DNA from: a virus
IMG/VR virus record: IMGVR_UViG_3300008114_000176
Coordinates: 1 to 51,337 of that record
Length of the DNA stretch: 51,337 nucleotides
Strand: one strand, 5' to 3'
The notes below the pieces were generated by a model that saw only the letters and a program-made list of their open reading frames with translations, had not been told where the DNA came from and made no database searches. This document shows positions 1 to 8,601 of the stretch, in pieces. Made by a program: the position numbers and the translations under genes. Each line of letters begins with the position of its first letter. Within the stretch, counting starts at the first letter, position 1.

Positions 1-150
1 GTTAAGGATACTACTGTACAACCCCTCTACCAAGTAGGGAATTCCATTGACTGCGATCCGAGATCCAGCTTTAAGGGCACACTAACAACGCCGGTGCGGG
101 CTTATTTGGCAGTTATTTGCCTAGATTTATTAGCCTTTGAGTATATGTGA
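1..150 (+). CDS. Possible 3' end of a rightward gene cut by the window edge
   Basis: The first forward frame is open from base 1 to a TGA at 148-150, giving about 49 residues that begin VKDTTVQPLYQVG. The stretch is clearly richer in G+C than the rest of the window. It would overlap the convergent GIY-YIG-like gene by about 20 bases. The opposite strand is also open for about 26 codons, so coding in this direction is not certain. I recognise no family. It could instead be non-coding DNA. Confidence 0.3.
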   Translation, partial: VKDTTVQPLYQVGNSIDCDPRSSFKGTLTTPVRAYLAVICLDLLAFEYM

Positions 151-555
151 GCCATGTACACGGACAGAAATCTGTCCGTTATAATAGTCTTTTGATTCTA
201 AAACTTTGTGATTAAATTGTTCTCTAGCTTCTATGTAAGAGCATTGCGCCTTGGATGTACAGTAAAATAATATGTCTCTACGGAAATTTTCTTTGCCTAA
301 TTGTTCCACATCCTTGCTTAATTCAACGTTTGACCCGTAATAATCACGCCAATCGCTGTCTATTTTAGAACGTATCTTCTTTTTCTTCTTGTTGCCGTTT
401 TTGAGTTTTACTGTTTTGTAGCTAGTTTTTGAGAATTTGGCTAGTTTTTTGCCTATGTATTTCCTGCCAGTAATATTATTAGTAATAAGATAAACGAATC
501 CTACGCAAGTTTCGGGTAGCTCTTCTATTAACTGATTTTCATAATACCATGACAT
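130..555 (-). CDS. GIY-YIG-like endonuclease domain protein
   Basis: A 141-residue protein. Near the N terminus it has the pattern VYLI (about residues 21-24) followed by a Lys-rich KYIGKK (32-37), which matches the paired beta strands of the GIY-YIG nuclease fold, with YYG at about 72-74 and a late Glu (EAREQFN) and Asn (YYNG) where the family keeps catalytic residues. The centre carries a very basic KKKKK run likely to contact DNA. Such proteins are common in T4-like phages as homing-type or free-standing nucleases. Here it sits last in the gp46/gp47 leftward operon and directly follows the 76-residue gene (TGAATG junction), so it may act in recombination or DNA processing rather than homing. 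The family match rests on motifs only. Confidence 0.6.
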   Translation of the reverse strand: MSWYYENQLIEELPETCVGFVYLITNNITGRKYIGKKLAKFSKTSYKTVKLKNGNKKKKKIRSKIDSDWRDYYGSNVELSKDVEQLGKENFRRDILFYCTSKAQCSYIEAREQFNHKVLESKDYYNGQISVRVHGSHILKG

Positions 556-786
556 TCACTTAGTTATTGTCTTGGGCCTTCCTATCATGCCTTTTCTGGA
601 TCTTTTGCGTTCTTCACGCTTTGCCTGTATTTCTACCCTGCGGGTGCTTGCTTCGTTGCGTATTTCACTTAGCCAATATCGTGCCTTAATGCCTGCTTCG
701 TCTGAGCCTTTATATTCAAATCGTTCCTGCCACTTAAAATATTCCTGAAAAGCAGCAATCATTTTGTCGTGGCTTTCTGTAGTCAA
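556..786 (-). CDS. Small conserved phage protein, basic C terminus
   Basis: A 76-residue protein with no assigned function. The start is a TTG at 786: it overlaps the gp46 stop as TTGA and has a good ribosome binding site (GGAGA) seven bases upstream inside the gp46 end, whereas the first ATG (762) has none. The protein is predicted mostly helical, with acidic/aromatic first half (YFKWQERFEYKG) and a strongly basic second half (KREERKRSRKG). Similar small proteins accompany gp46 in aquatic T4-like phages as I remember them. It could bind nucleic acid or the nuclease complex, but that is a guess from charge and position. Confidence 0.7.
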   Translation of the reverse strand: MTTESHDKMIAAFQEYFKWQERFEYKGSDEAGIKARYWLSEIRNEASTRRVEIQAKREERKRSRKGMIGRPKTITK

Positions 787-2561
787 TCAACAATCTCCAC
801 ATCTGTTGAATAACTAGTAAATCCGTTTTCTTTGATCACCTTAAGAACATGATTAACACGGCTGGTTAAATCGTCTCTATGTGAAATCAAGAACACATTT
901 TTGTTGCGTTCACGAGTCATCTTCTTAAGAACAGCAATACTACTTTCAACACCACTTGCATCCATACCGCTGTCTACTAGTTCGTCAATGAATAGTAGGT
1001 TAATAGCTTGATATAGGTTTTCCCATACATCGCGGAATGCCCATGACATCGATAATATCAATCGATTGCGTTCACCGCGTGACAGATTGTCAAAGTCTAA
1101 GTCTTGACCTAACTGGGTAATAATAACAGTAAGGTCGTTCTGAAATTCAACTGTATGTGGAAGTCCAATGCGATCGAGATAATAGGTCAATCTTTGATTC
1201 AAATAGGCTAAGTTTTGATCAATGATACGCTTGCGAATAAACGAATCTTTATTAGTCAACAGTTTATGTAAAAATTCTTGGTGTTCTTTAATCCTAACCA
1301 ATGTGTTTACATTATCAAAATTAATTTCTTGTACCGCTGTGTTGCGTAATTCGTCAATCTGTTCAATGTAGGGATTATTTTCAGCGACCTTTACTTCTAG
1401 ATCACGTTCTAATCCGCTAAGAGTATTTTTATGATTTAGTGCTTGCTCTAAATTGTCGTAAATTACACTTGGACACGCACCTAGTTCACCAATTAAACTA
1501 ATCGCCTCGTTGAGTTCGCTTAGTTCTTCGCTGTGAGTTTTTAAATGTCCTTGACTTTCTTCAACCTGTTTAACTTTGGCAGTCATCATCTCGTCGTGTT
1601 TGACATCGTGAATGTCTTGACCACAACTATGACATTTATGATCTGCTAGAGTTGTTAACTCTCGCTCTAACTTGTCTAGATTTTTTTGCTCTCGTTCTAG
1701 AGTACTAGTTTGTTTAGCAATCAAAGCAGTTAGACTATCTCGTTCTTTTTTGCTTTTTGTCCATTCAATTAACGATCGTTGATTGGCAATTTCTTCGTCG
1801 ATGTTAATATCTAATAGTTTTTCTATTGCTTTGGTTAAATTGGCAAGAGCTGTTTCGTGTTGTTCTTCCCATAACCGTTGTTTGCGTTCTAACGATTCAA
1901 TACTCTGTTGAATTCGATCATTAGACACTTTAATTGTTTCAATTTTTGTATTTTCTGTAGCAATAGAGTCTTTGCTATTTTTAATTTGTTCTTTTAATGC
2001 TTCGGCTTTTTCACTTAATTGTGTAATACCTAACAACTGTTCGATAATAGCACGTTGGTCAGCTGCCTTCATTGACAAGAAAGGTTCAGTGTAGGTATTC
2101 AAAGCCACAAGATGTTTAAACATATCGTGAGTCATACCAAAAACTTCTTCAATAGCCTTTTGTGTTTCTCTACTATCGCCTTGAGCTTCATCAGTTTCTA
2201 ATGAAGATTGTTCGTGTCCGTTAACACTAAACTTTAGGACATTAGGTTTACGACCTCTCTCAATGTGATAATCAACACCGTCTTTTTCAAAACTAACTGT
2301 ACATAACATACCCTTGTTGTTAATTTTGTTAACAAGGTTATCTTTTTTAATATTAGTTAGAGCATTGCCGTAGATAGCATAGCTGAGACCATTGATGATT
2401 GTAGTTTTACCAGTACCATTACGAGCACCGCTGTCGTCGCCACCTAGATCTAGATTTTCACCTAGTACAAGGGTTAACTGGCCTTTGTCAAATGTAATAG
2501 CCTGCGTTTGAGCTCCAACGCTCATAAAATTTCTAACGGTTAAATCTTTAATCTTTATCAT
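783..2561 (-). CDS. gp46: gp46 recombination nuclease ATPase subunit (Rad50/SbcC-like)
   Basis: A 592-residue SMC-type ATPase that pairs with gp47 to resect DNA ends for T4-style recombination-dependent replication and for host DNA breakdown. Visible features: Walker A GARNGTGKTT at 45-54, long coiled coil from about 180 to 440 interrupted by the zinc-hook CHSC (Cys310 and Cys313), ABC signature LSRGE at about 493-497, Walker B LLFIDE at about 522-527 and the H-loop His at about 561. Length is close to T4 gp46 (560). Its ATG at 2561 overlaps the gp47 stop by four bases (ATGA), so the two are translationally coupled, as in T4. All catalytic motifs are intact. Confidence 0.95.
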   Translation of the reverse strand: MIKIKDLTVRNFMSVGAQTQAITFDKGQLTLVLGENLDLGGDDSGARNGTGKTTIINGLSYAIYGNALTNIKKDNLVNKINNKGMLCTVSFEKDGVDYHIERGRKPNVLKFSVNGHEQSSLETDEAQGDSRETQKAIEEVFGMTHDMFKHLVALNTYTEPFLSMKAADQRAIIEQLLGITQLSEKAEALKEQIKNSKDSIATENTKIETIKVSNDRIQQSIESLERKQRLWEEQHETALANLTKAIEKLLDINIDEEIANQRSLIEWTKSKKERDSLTALIAKQTSTLEREQKNLDKLERELTTLADHKCHSCGQDIHDVKHDEMMTAKVKQVEESQGHLKTHSEELSELNEAISLIGELGACPSVIYDNLEQALNHKNTLSGLERDLEVKVAENNPYIEQIDELRNTAVQEINFDNVNTLVRIKEHQEFLHKLLTNKDSFIRKRIIDQNLAYLNQRLTYYLDRIGLPHTVEFQNDLTVIITQLGQDLDFDNLSRGERNRLILSMSWAFRDVWENLYQAINLLFIDELVDSGMDASGVESSIAVLKKMTRERNKNVFLISHRDDLTSRVNHVLKVIKENGFTSYSTDVEIVD

Positions 2562-3568
2562 AGGTTATTATAAATGTCTAATAGAAGAGCTTTGTCAAAT
2601 GCATCGCTGTCGATGGCATTGATTTGATTCATAACAATAGTGTCAACACTTTCAAAATTGATATCAATTGGAGTAGATTGTGCATCTACTTCTACCTTTT
2701 CTGGTATTAACATAAGTTCTCGAAGATTGTATTGAGGAACAAATGTTTCTTTAATAAAATTAGCTTCTTCAAAACTAATTGGCAAATCGATTGTGACGCG
2801 GCAATGCATTTTTTCTTTCAGCAGGTCGTCGGGTTTGTCAATGATCTGACTCAATTTAAATGTTCTGTATACAGGTTGCCCTGGCCATGTTTTAAACTCC
2901 GGCGTACCTCCCCACTCTAACATCATCATACCTCGATCATCATCGCCTGCATCTGCATAATTGTGCGGAAACGCATTGCCAATATAATGTATGTTTCTAT
3001 TGTGTTGACGCTTGTGAAAGTGACCAGTAAACACATATTCTTGGTTAACAAAATGGCTACTTTGTACTTGTCCGTGATCCGGCATTTGCACCATAGCATT
3101 CATGTAAAAGCTGGGCAATTCTAAATGTCCAAACAAATACTTGCTTTTGATATTGGGAATGTTTTTCCACTCGTCAGCTACCAACCAAGGCATAATAGTG
3201 ACATCGCCTTCTGTCAACGTTTCCTTAATAGGAACTACATTTGGAAACAGTCGCATAAATTCAACAGAGTTAATCTCACGCTTGTCCTTGTAGAACAAGT
3301 CGTGATTGCCTAGAATAAAATAGACTTTTTCAAACGACTGACTTAGTTTTTCTAAGTTGGACACAGTATAGTTCATAGTACTAACATCGGTAGTACTACG
3401 ATTATGATGCCAATCGCCTAGAAAGATTGCAGTTTCACAACCTTCTTTTTTAGCAGTCTCACAGAACCAAGAAACAAAATCTTCACAATCTTGATTATGT
3501 GTACGACTACCAGACTTTAGACCAAAATGAATATCGGTAAAACAGGCTACTTTTTTAAATAGTGACAT
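2558..3568 (-). CDS. gp47: gp47 recombination nuclease subunit (Mre11/SbcD-like)
   Basis: A 336-residue metallophosphoesterase, the nuclease partner of gp46. The metal-binding motifs are in order: D12-x-H14 (TDIHFG), GDWHHN at 51-56, GNHD at 87-90, GHLE at about 147-150 and GHFH at 182-185. Length equals T4 gp47 (339). The start has an ideal ribosome binding site, AAGGAG five bases ahead of the ATG. It lies between gp55 (40-base gap) and gp46 (four-base overlap). Function is inferred from the family; the active site is complete. Confidence 0.95.
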   Translation of the reverse strand: MSLFKKVACFTDIHFGLKSGSRTHNQDCEDFVSWFCETAKKEGCETAIFLGDWHHNRSTTDVSTMNYTVSNLEKLSQSFEKVYFILGNHDLFYKDKREINSVEFMRLFPNVVPIKETLTEGDVTIMPWLVADEWKNIPNIKSKYLFGHLELPSFYMNAMVQMPDHGQVQSSHFVNQEYVFTGHFHKRQHNRNIHYIGNAFPHNYADAGDDDRGMMMLEWGGTPEFKTWPGQPVYRTFKLSQIIDKPDDLLKEKMHCRVTIDLPISFEEANFIKETFVPQYNLRELMLIPEKVEVDAQSTPIDINFESVDTIVMNQINAIDSDAFDKALLLDIYNNL

Positions 3569-3608
3569 AGGATCTCCTTAGTTATTATAACAGGTAAACA
3601 AGGTGAGA

Positions 3609-4475
3609 TCAATCCCAATCACCGCCGTCCACCGGAGTAGTACTAACCGGACCATAACTAGCCCCACCTTTGCCCGCAGCGTTCTGTCTAGTCCAACTTG
3701 GATTCATTCCGTTTATTTCTAAAATGTCATCTCGAATATTTTGATTGCGTTTTTCAATATTGATAATTCTAACAAAACTGTTAGTCACTGCGGCAGTATA
3801 ATAGGCAAACGGATTATCTGATTTCGATTCGTCAAACTGTAGACCAATTTGTGTCAACTGGAGAATAGCCTGCCCACGCATTTCATCATTGTAAGTATAC
3901 CCGCGAACGTTTCCTCTTGTGGCATATCGCTCGCAGAGTTTTAAAAACATACGAGCTAGATTGTTAGTCATCTGACCATGTTCTTTGTTAAATGAGCCAG
4001 TGTCTAAATCTCCCTTCCAATGACTTTTACCTACACATATAAGATTGTTATTGTCATCAAACTTCCAATGTTGGAACGGAGGAAAGTTCACCTTGTCGTG
4101 ACTGTCTGCGGTATTTTTCAAAGTCTTTTTGCGACCAGGAGCCAACGGTATGTGATCAAAGGTCATAACCCTAAAAACAACGTCAGTTTTTTTAATAGTT
4201 TTGTAGTCAACTTCAAATTCTTTAGCTGGAATTTTCTTTCCGCCTGACTGTGCAATTTCGTGATTTTTTTTACCTATTTTTATTGCTCTGCTACGTTTAG
4301 CATCGGCAATTGACCTAATATTAATTTTAGATAAATTTGAAATTATTAGATCATAATCTCCATATGCAGGATCAGTATAGGAACAATAGGTGTTTTTACT
4401 TAGATGAATTTCTTTTAGTAAATCCTTATTAGTAAGATACTTGATCTTGGGAGGTTGAGTGGGCATTATTGTCAT
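3609..4475 (-). CDS. gp55: gp55 late-transcription sigma factor
   Basis: A 288-residue protein whose C-terminal half carries the gp55 core: DEMRGQAILQLTQIGLQFDE, then the NPFAYYT and NSFVRIINIEKRNQ segments, the sigma-70 region-2-like part that recognises the TATAAATA box. T4 gp55 is 185 residues; the extra here is mainly an N-terminal extension of about 100 residues. The glycine-rich acidic tail (GGDWD) ends the protein. It should load host RNA polymerase on the late boxes listed below, with the phage clamp. It heads the leftward operon with gp47 and gp46, with a GGAG about 12 bases ahead of the ATG. Confidence 0.9.
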   Translation of the reverse strand: MTIMPTQPPKIKYLTNKDLLKEIHLSKNTYCSYTDPAYGDYDLIISNLSKINIRSIADAKRSRAIKIGKKNHEIAQSGGKKIPAKEFEVDYKTIKKTDVVFRVMTFDHIPLAPGRKKTLKNTADSHDKVNFPPFQHWKFDDNNNLICVGKSHWKGDLDTGSFNKEHGQMTNNLARMFLKLCERYATRGNVRGYTYNDEMRGQAILQLTQIGLQFDESKSDNPFAYYTAAVTNSFVRIINIEKRNQNIRDDILEINGMNPSWTRQNAAGKGGASYGPVSTTPVDGGDWD

Positions 4476-4501
4476 TGTTATAGAATTCTCCAGTAGTTAA
4501 T

Positions 4502-4521
4502 ATAATAGCATATTTTGTCAA
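4502..4521 (-). promoter_or_regulatory. Candidate host-type promoter for the gp55-gp47-gp46 operon
   Basis: On the minus strand the divergent intergenic region reads TTGACA (4516-4521), a perfect -35 hexamer, followed by TGCTATTAT (4502-4510), which fits an extended -10 (TGn then 5 of 6 of TATAAT). The spacing between them is too short for both to belong to one promoter, so the extended -10 alone may be used. A phage early or middle promoter is expected here because gp55 must be made before late transcription. Confidence 0.35.
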
Positions 4522-4522
4522 G

Positions 4523-4530
4523 AATAAATA
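4523..4530 (+). promoter_or_regulatory. Late promoter box AATAAATA ahead of gp48
   Basis: AATAAATA matches the T4 late box TATAAATA at 7 of 8 positions. It sits 27 bases before the gp48 ATG, with a ribosome binding site (AAGGAA, 4539-4544) between. The predicted start site is about 4536, giving a short leader like those of the other boxes in this window. Confidence 0.75.
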
Positions 4531-4556
4531 GAGTATACAAGGAATAATCATTCAAA

Positions 4557-5711
4557 ATGTCACTATCTATTAACCCTTTGGCAAAATTAGTTTCCAGCGT
4601 GTCGTCTCAAGTTAGTGCAGCAGCAGATGCTGCCAGCGGCGCACTAAAAAGTGATAATTTTGCTGCTTTAAAATCTAACCTAGACTCAACTGTTGGTCGT
4701 TTAAGCGGCGAAATTGGCAGCGGTTTAAACGGCATGACAGCGTCGGCTAATACTTTTTTGAATGACGCTAAAGGAGCATTAGGACAAGCTACCGGCGCAC
4801 TTGGCGGTATTACAGGTGCCTTAGGTGGAGTTAGCAGCACTATACAAAGTCTAGCGTCAAACGCTACCGGAGCATTAGGTGGTATTGCAGGCCAGTTAGG
4901 TGGCGCAGCAGGATCAATAAGTAATGCTGGCGCAGCAATTGGTGCAAGTTTGAACAAGTTAGGATTATCCAGTGGTGGCCTTGGCGGCATTGCTTCACTA
5001 GCTACTTCAGTTTCGTCAGCAGCTGGCATGGTTAATAATTTATTAAGTATGGCAAGAGGAAAAAATCTGCCTAGCGGTGCAGAATTATTTAGTCAGGAAG
5101 GGGCCTTTGTAAAATTAGAAACTGGTTCAGCAGAAGACTGGCGTGTAAAATTAAATGCAAATTTTGGTCTGTTTGGTAGTGCATTCAGTCGACTTTCTGC
5201 TACAGGCGGTTTTGTTTGGCCCTATCTTCCGTCAATTACTGTATCCTCAAAAGCCAACTATACTCAAATAGATCCAACGCATAACCTACAACCGTTCTAT
5301 GCTTACAAAAACAGTCAAATAGATGATATCACTATCTCCGGAGAGTTTTCTGTTGAAAGTGAATTAGATGCTGGTTATTGGATTGAAGGCACTACTTTTT
5401 TAAAAACAGCCACTAGGATGTTTTATGGTACAGGGCCTAATCAAGGAAACCCTCCAATAATTTGTAATCTATCAGGGTATGGTGCTAGGGTGTTTTCTGG
5501 TGTACCGGTTATAGTAAAAAGTTTTACAGTAGATTTTAAAGATGATGTATCTTATATAAAATACACTAAAGGTGGCGCACCTACATGGGTGCCTGCAATG
5601 AGCACAATATCTGTGACAGTTTCTCCAATCTATAATCGAACACGATTGAGACAATTTAATCTTACACAATATGCCAACGGAAATATTGTAGCAGGTCAAG
5701 GATTCATCTAA
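4557..5711 (+). CDS. gp48: gp48-like baseplate tail-tube cap protein
   Basis: A 384-residue structural protein. The first 165 residues are low-complexity and rich in Ala, Gly and Ser (repeated GALGG/GAAG patterns), probably extended or helical packing against the tail tube. The C-terminal half is a beta-rich domain of the gp48/gp54 tube-cap type, with FVWPYLPSITVSSKANY and YQNSQ-like (YAYKNSQIDDI) strands and a terminal NLTQYANG. T4 gp48 is 364 residues. It is first in the baseplate operon, right after a late promoter and directly before gp53, as expected for a baseplate centre gene. gp54 would be the alternative; no second cap gene is seen in this window. Confidence 0.75.
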   Translation: MSLSINPLAKLVSSVSSQVSAAADAASGALKSDNFAALKSNLDSTVGRLSGEIGSGLNGMTASANTFLNDAKGALGQATGALGGITGALGGVSSTIQSLASNATGALGGIAGQLGGAAGSISNAGAAIGASLNKLGLSSGGLGGIASLATSVSSAAGMVNNLLSMARGKNLPSGAELFSQEGAFVKLETGSAEDWRVKLNANFGLFGSAFSRLSATGGFVWPYLPSITVSSKANYTQIDPTHNLQPFYAYKNSQIDDITISGEFSVESELDAGYWIEGTTFLKTATRMFYGTGPNQGNPPIICNLSGYGARVFSGVPVIVKSFTVDFKDDVSYIKYTKGGAPTWVPAMSTISVTVSPIYNRTRLRQFNLTQYANGNIVAGQGFI

Positions 5712-5712
5712 T

Positions 5713-6012
5713 ATGGCCAAATATCAAAAAGTATCTCCCTATTATAATACTCCACAGAACAATTTGTATCTAGACCTGTTGGCTATTCGACCCGTGCCTG
5801 CTGAAGCAGACGACTATCAATATACCATTGAAAATCAATACAAACATAGACCTGATTTATTAGCGTTTGATCTATACGGCAATGCTCAACTTTGGTGGGT
5901 ATTTGTACAACGTAATATGGAAACAATCAAAGATCCAATATATGATTTTGCTCCCGGAACAGTAATTTACTGTCCAAAGAAATCAAATATAGAAAGATTT
6001 ATTGGAATTTAA
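5713..6012 (+). CDS. gp53: gp53-like baseplate wedge protein (short form)
   Basis: A 99-residue protein matching the N-terminal and LysM-like part of gp53: YTIENQYKHRPDLLAFDLYG, then LWWVF-x-QRN, DPIYDF and PGTVIYCP. T4 gp53 is 196 residues, so this is about half length and lacks the C-terminal part. gp53 joins neighbouring wedges in the baseplate. The ATG follows the gp48 stop by one base. Confidence 0.85.
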   Translation: MAKYQKVSPYYNTPQNNLYLDLLAIRPVPAEADDYQYTIENQYKHRPDLLAFDLYGNAQLWWVFVQRNMETIKDPIYDFAPGTVIYCPKKSNIERFIGI

Positions 6013-6013
6013 T

Positions 6014-8563
6014 ATGCCTGATTTTAGGAATATAGGACAGGCAATCGGTCAAGCTACTAGTGCAATATCTCAAATTGCATCAACATCTAATCTAGCCATT
6101 GGCACTGTTAAGAATATCACTAAGTCTATCAGCGACTCGGCAGCTACATTTAATGTGTCTAAAATTGCTGACGTAGTTTCTAATCCTGGATTAACTCCTT
6201 TATTAAAAGCATTTGGAGCAATTAAACCTCCAGCAGGCGGCCCGCCATATGATAATGTGCTAGAACAATTTGCATCGTATACTCCTCTATGGACTTTGTG
6301 CTGCTTAACACCAAATCAATTTAATGATCCTAGAACCTACAGGGGTTCTCCTGCCGCACTACAGAATATTGTAATTTCGTCTGGTGGACGACAGGATAAA
6401 CAACGAGTAAACACAGCCTACGGAGCTCCGGAGTATTATATTGACAATGTCACAATGGCTACGTCTCTTGGCGGTACTGCTAATGCTGGAAATACCAACG
6501 TCACTGGATTTAAGTTTGAAGTATTCGAACCTTATTCACTAGGTTTATTCCTACAAAGTCTACAAGCGGCAGCTATAAATGCAGGATACCCTACCTATCT
6601 AAATGATTGTCCATACCTTCTTAAACTTGAAATAAAGGGATCTAAAGATGACGGGTCTATGTATGCAGGAAAAGATGAATTAACAAAATATTTTACAATT
6701 AAGATTACTAAGATTGAATTTAAAGTTGACGAAGCAGGCAGCAGATACAACGTAGAAGCTTCTCCCATGCACCATACTGGATTTAGTGATCTTGTTAATG
6801 TGTTTCCTAATGACATGAATGCTACAGGCATGACAGTTAGCGAGGTGTTGATTTCTGGACCTCAGAGTATATGCAGTGAACTTAATAAAATACAATTACA
6901 AAGAGTAGCAGATGGGCAGGCAATTTATCCAGACCTTTACGAGGTAGTATTTCCTTTTAACGAAAGTGATAAGGTTGGCTTAGATGGCGGAACTTCTACC
7001 GAAGTGTTAAAAGCCATGGCCGACCCTAAGGCTCAAAAAACTCAAAAGATTGACACTGCTAGACGAGAATCACAAGCCGAATCGTTTGGATTTGGAGCCA
7101 TCGGAAAAGCCAGTATGGGATTTTCAGAAACATCTGGCGGTAATTATAATTTTAAATTGGCAGGGGATGTAGTTGACGAGCAGGGAAATATAGTAAGAGA
7201 CAACATGACTATTGATCCTAAACAGAGAGCTGTAAATTTTCCTCAAGGTACAAAAATTACAGAAGCCATTGTTCGAGTGCTACTTTCTTCGGAGTATTGT
7301 GTTAAAGCGGTTAAAGGAGAAAATATCAAAGACGGCGAAGTTGATTGGTTCAGAATTGATGTGCAAATTCAACTTTTAGATTTTGATTCTAAGCGTAATG
7401 TAAGAGCAAAAAAATACATCTATAGAGTTGTACCCTTCAAAGTCAGTGCAGCAGTGTTTTCAAATTCAACTAGTGCTACTGCTGGTGAAGCAAAATTACA
7501 ACAAATCATAGCTAAACGCTATGACTATTTGTATACAGGCCAGAACAACAATATTTTAAAATTTGATTTACAATTTAATGGACAGTTTTTCACAGCTATT
7601 TCTCCAACACCTTTACAAAATAATGATAAAATTGCCAACAAGGATCAACAGAATACCAATGATGAAAAAACTTCTAAGGCAGAAATAAAAGAAGGCGATG
7701 CTCCTACTAGTGCGACTTCTGTAAATGGCTCAGCACCAGTGAAGCCGCATCCGTTGTTATCGTTTGCTTCAGCTACTGGAGAGAAGACAGTTGAGCAAAT
7801 GGTAGCCGATAACTTTAACCAATCGTTTACTAGATCTATGGATATGATAGATGTAAAAATGGATATATTGGGTGATCTTTACTTTTTATCGGACAGCGGA
7901 ATTAACTCGAATTATCTTGCAGAATATGGACCTAACAGTCAAATAAAAGCAGACGGTGCAATGAATTGGGAAGGCAGTGAAATTTTTATCTATATTACAT
8001 GGCGTAATCCAGTTGAGCCCAACTTAGGAACTACCGGAAAAGGCGGCCTATACAATTTTCCCAACAGCGGCAAACCTACACCGTTTAGTGGTATCTATAA
8101 AGTGAAATCCGTAGAGAATAAATTCTCAGGAGGGGTATTTACACAAACATTAGACTTAGCCCGTCAACCTTTTCAGTCTATTGATTATGAAGGTCAAGTT
8201 AAGATTGCTGGAGAAAACAGTGTTATGTACGATACAACAAAAGAAGAGAAACCTAAAACTAGTGTGTTTGATAATGCAGCTGATCAAGAAGATGCAGACC
8301 TAGGAGCAGCTATGAGAGCAAATGCCGCCGGCGGTAATTCAACAAGTGCAGCAACAGGTGTAGGCATTCCCGGAGAAGAAGCTGCCGCTGCCGGAACAGG
8401 AAGAACTATTAACATTGACCTTAGAGCCGAGCAACAAGAAGCTAGAGTATCAGCTTATCTACAGGCACGTGCCTCTGGTCAAAGCGAAGAACAAGCACAA
8501 AACATATCAGCAACTGTTGGTAATAATGTAGGTGCGGCAGCATTAGCCCGCATTAAAATATAA
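6014..8563 (+). CDS. Large virion structural protein, putative baseplate hub component
   Basis: An 849-residue protein in the slot between gp53 and gp5. The ATG at 6014 is chosen because an earlier in-frame TTG (6002) overlaps gp53. Residues 1-80 are Ala/Ser-rich and helical. The 100-600 region is beta-rich with strands such as FKFEVFEPYSLGLFL and a segment beginning FPQGTKI (about 413), reminiscent of hub proteins of the gp27/gpD type, and a further domain ends near IYKVKSVENKFSGGVF (about 700). The last 120 residues are Ala/Gln/Glu-rich and low complexity. Position beside gp5 supports a hub role, but I cannot show gp27 homology. A tail structural role is safe, the exact role is not. Confidence 0.6.
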   Translation: MPDFRNIGQAIGQATSAISQIASTSNLAIGTVKNITKSISDSAATFNVSKIADVVSNPGLTPLLKAFGAIKPPAGGPPYDNVLEQFASYTPLWTLCCLTPNQFNDPRTYRGSPAALQNIVISSGGRQDKQRVNTAYGAPEYYIDNVTMATSLGGTANAGNTNVTGFKFEVFEPYSLGLFLQSLQAAAINAGYPTYLNDCPYLLKLEIKGSKDDGSMYAGKDELTKYFTIKITKIEFKVDEAGSRYNVEASPMHHTGFSDLVNVFPNDMNATGMTVSEVLISGPQSICSELNKIQLQRVADGQAIYPDLYEVVFPFNESDKVGLDGGTSTEVLKAMADPKAQKTQKIDTARRESQAESFGFGAIGKASMGFSETSGGNYNFKLAGDVVDEQGNIVRDNMTIDPKQRAVNFPQGTKITEAIVRVLLSSEYCVKAVKGENIKDGEVDWFRIDVQIQLLDFDSKRNVRAKKYIYRVVPFKVSAAVFSNSTSATAGEAKLQQIIAKRYDYLYTGQNNNILKFDLQFNGQFFTAISPTPLQNNDKIANKDQQNTNDEKTSKAEIKEGDAPTSATSVNGSAPVKPHPLLSFASATGEKTVEQMVADNFNQSFTRSMDMIDVKMDILGDLYFLSDSGINSNYLAEYGPNSQIKADGAMNWEGSEIFIYITWRNPVEPNLGTTGKGGLYNFPNSGKPTPFSGIYKVKSVENKFSGGVFTQTLDLARQPFQSIDYEGQVKIAGENSVMYDTTKEEKPKTSVFDNAADQEDADLGAAMRANAAGGNSTSAATGVGIPGEEAAAAGTGRTINIDLRAEQQEARVSAYLQARASGQSEEQAQNISATVGNNVGAAALARIKI

Positions 8564-8601
8564 TGACAAACATAAAAACAAGTAGTTAACAAGGACATAA
8601 C

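Noticed and set aside
30-110. tRNA-like segment on the minus strand (CCCT-loop-AGGG D-arm look-alike with GGTAGAG)
   Set aside because: No pairing anticodon arm, T-arm or acceptor stem could be built around it.
4607-5029. Long antisense frame opposite gp48
   Set aside because: It mirrors the Ala/Gly-rich repeats of gp48 and is Pro/Ala-rich nonsense with no ribosome binding site.
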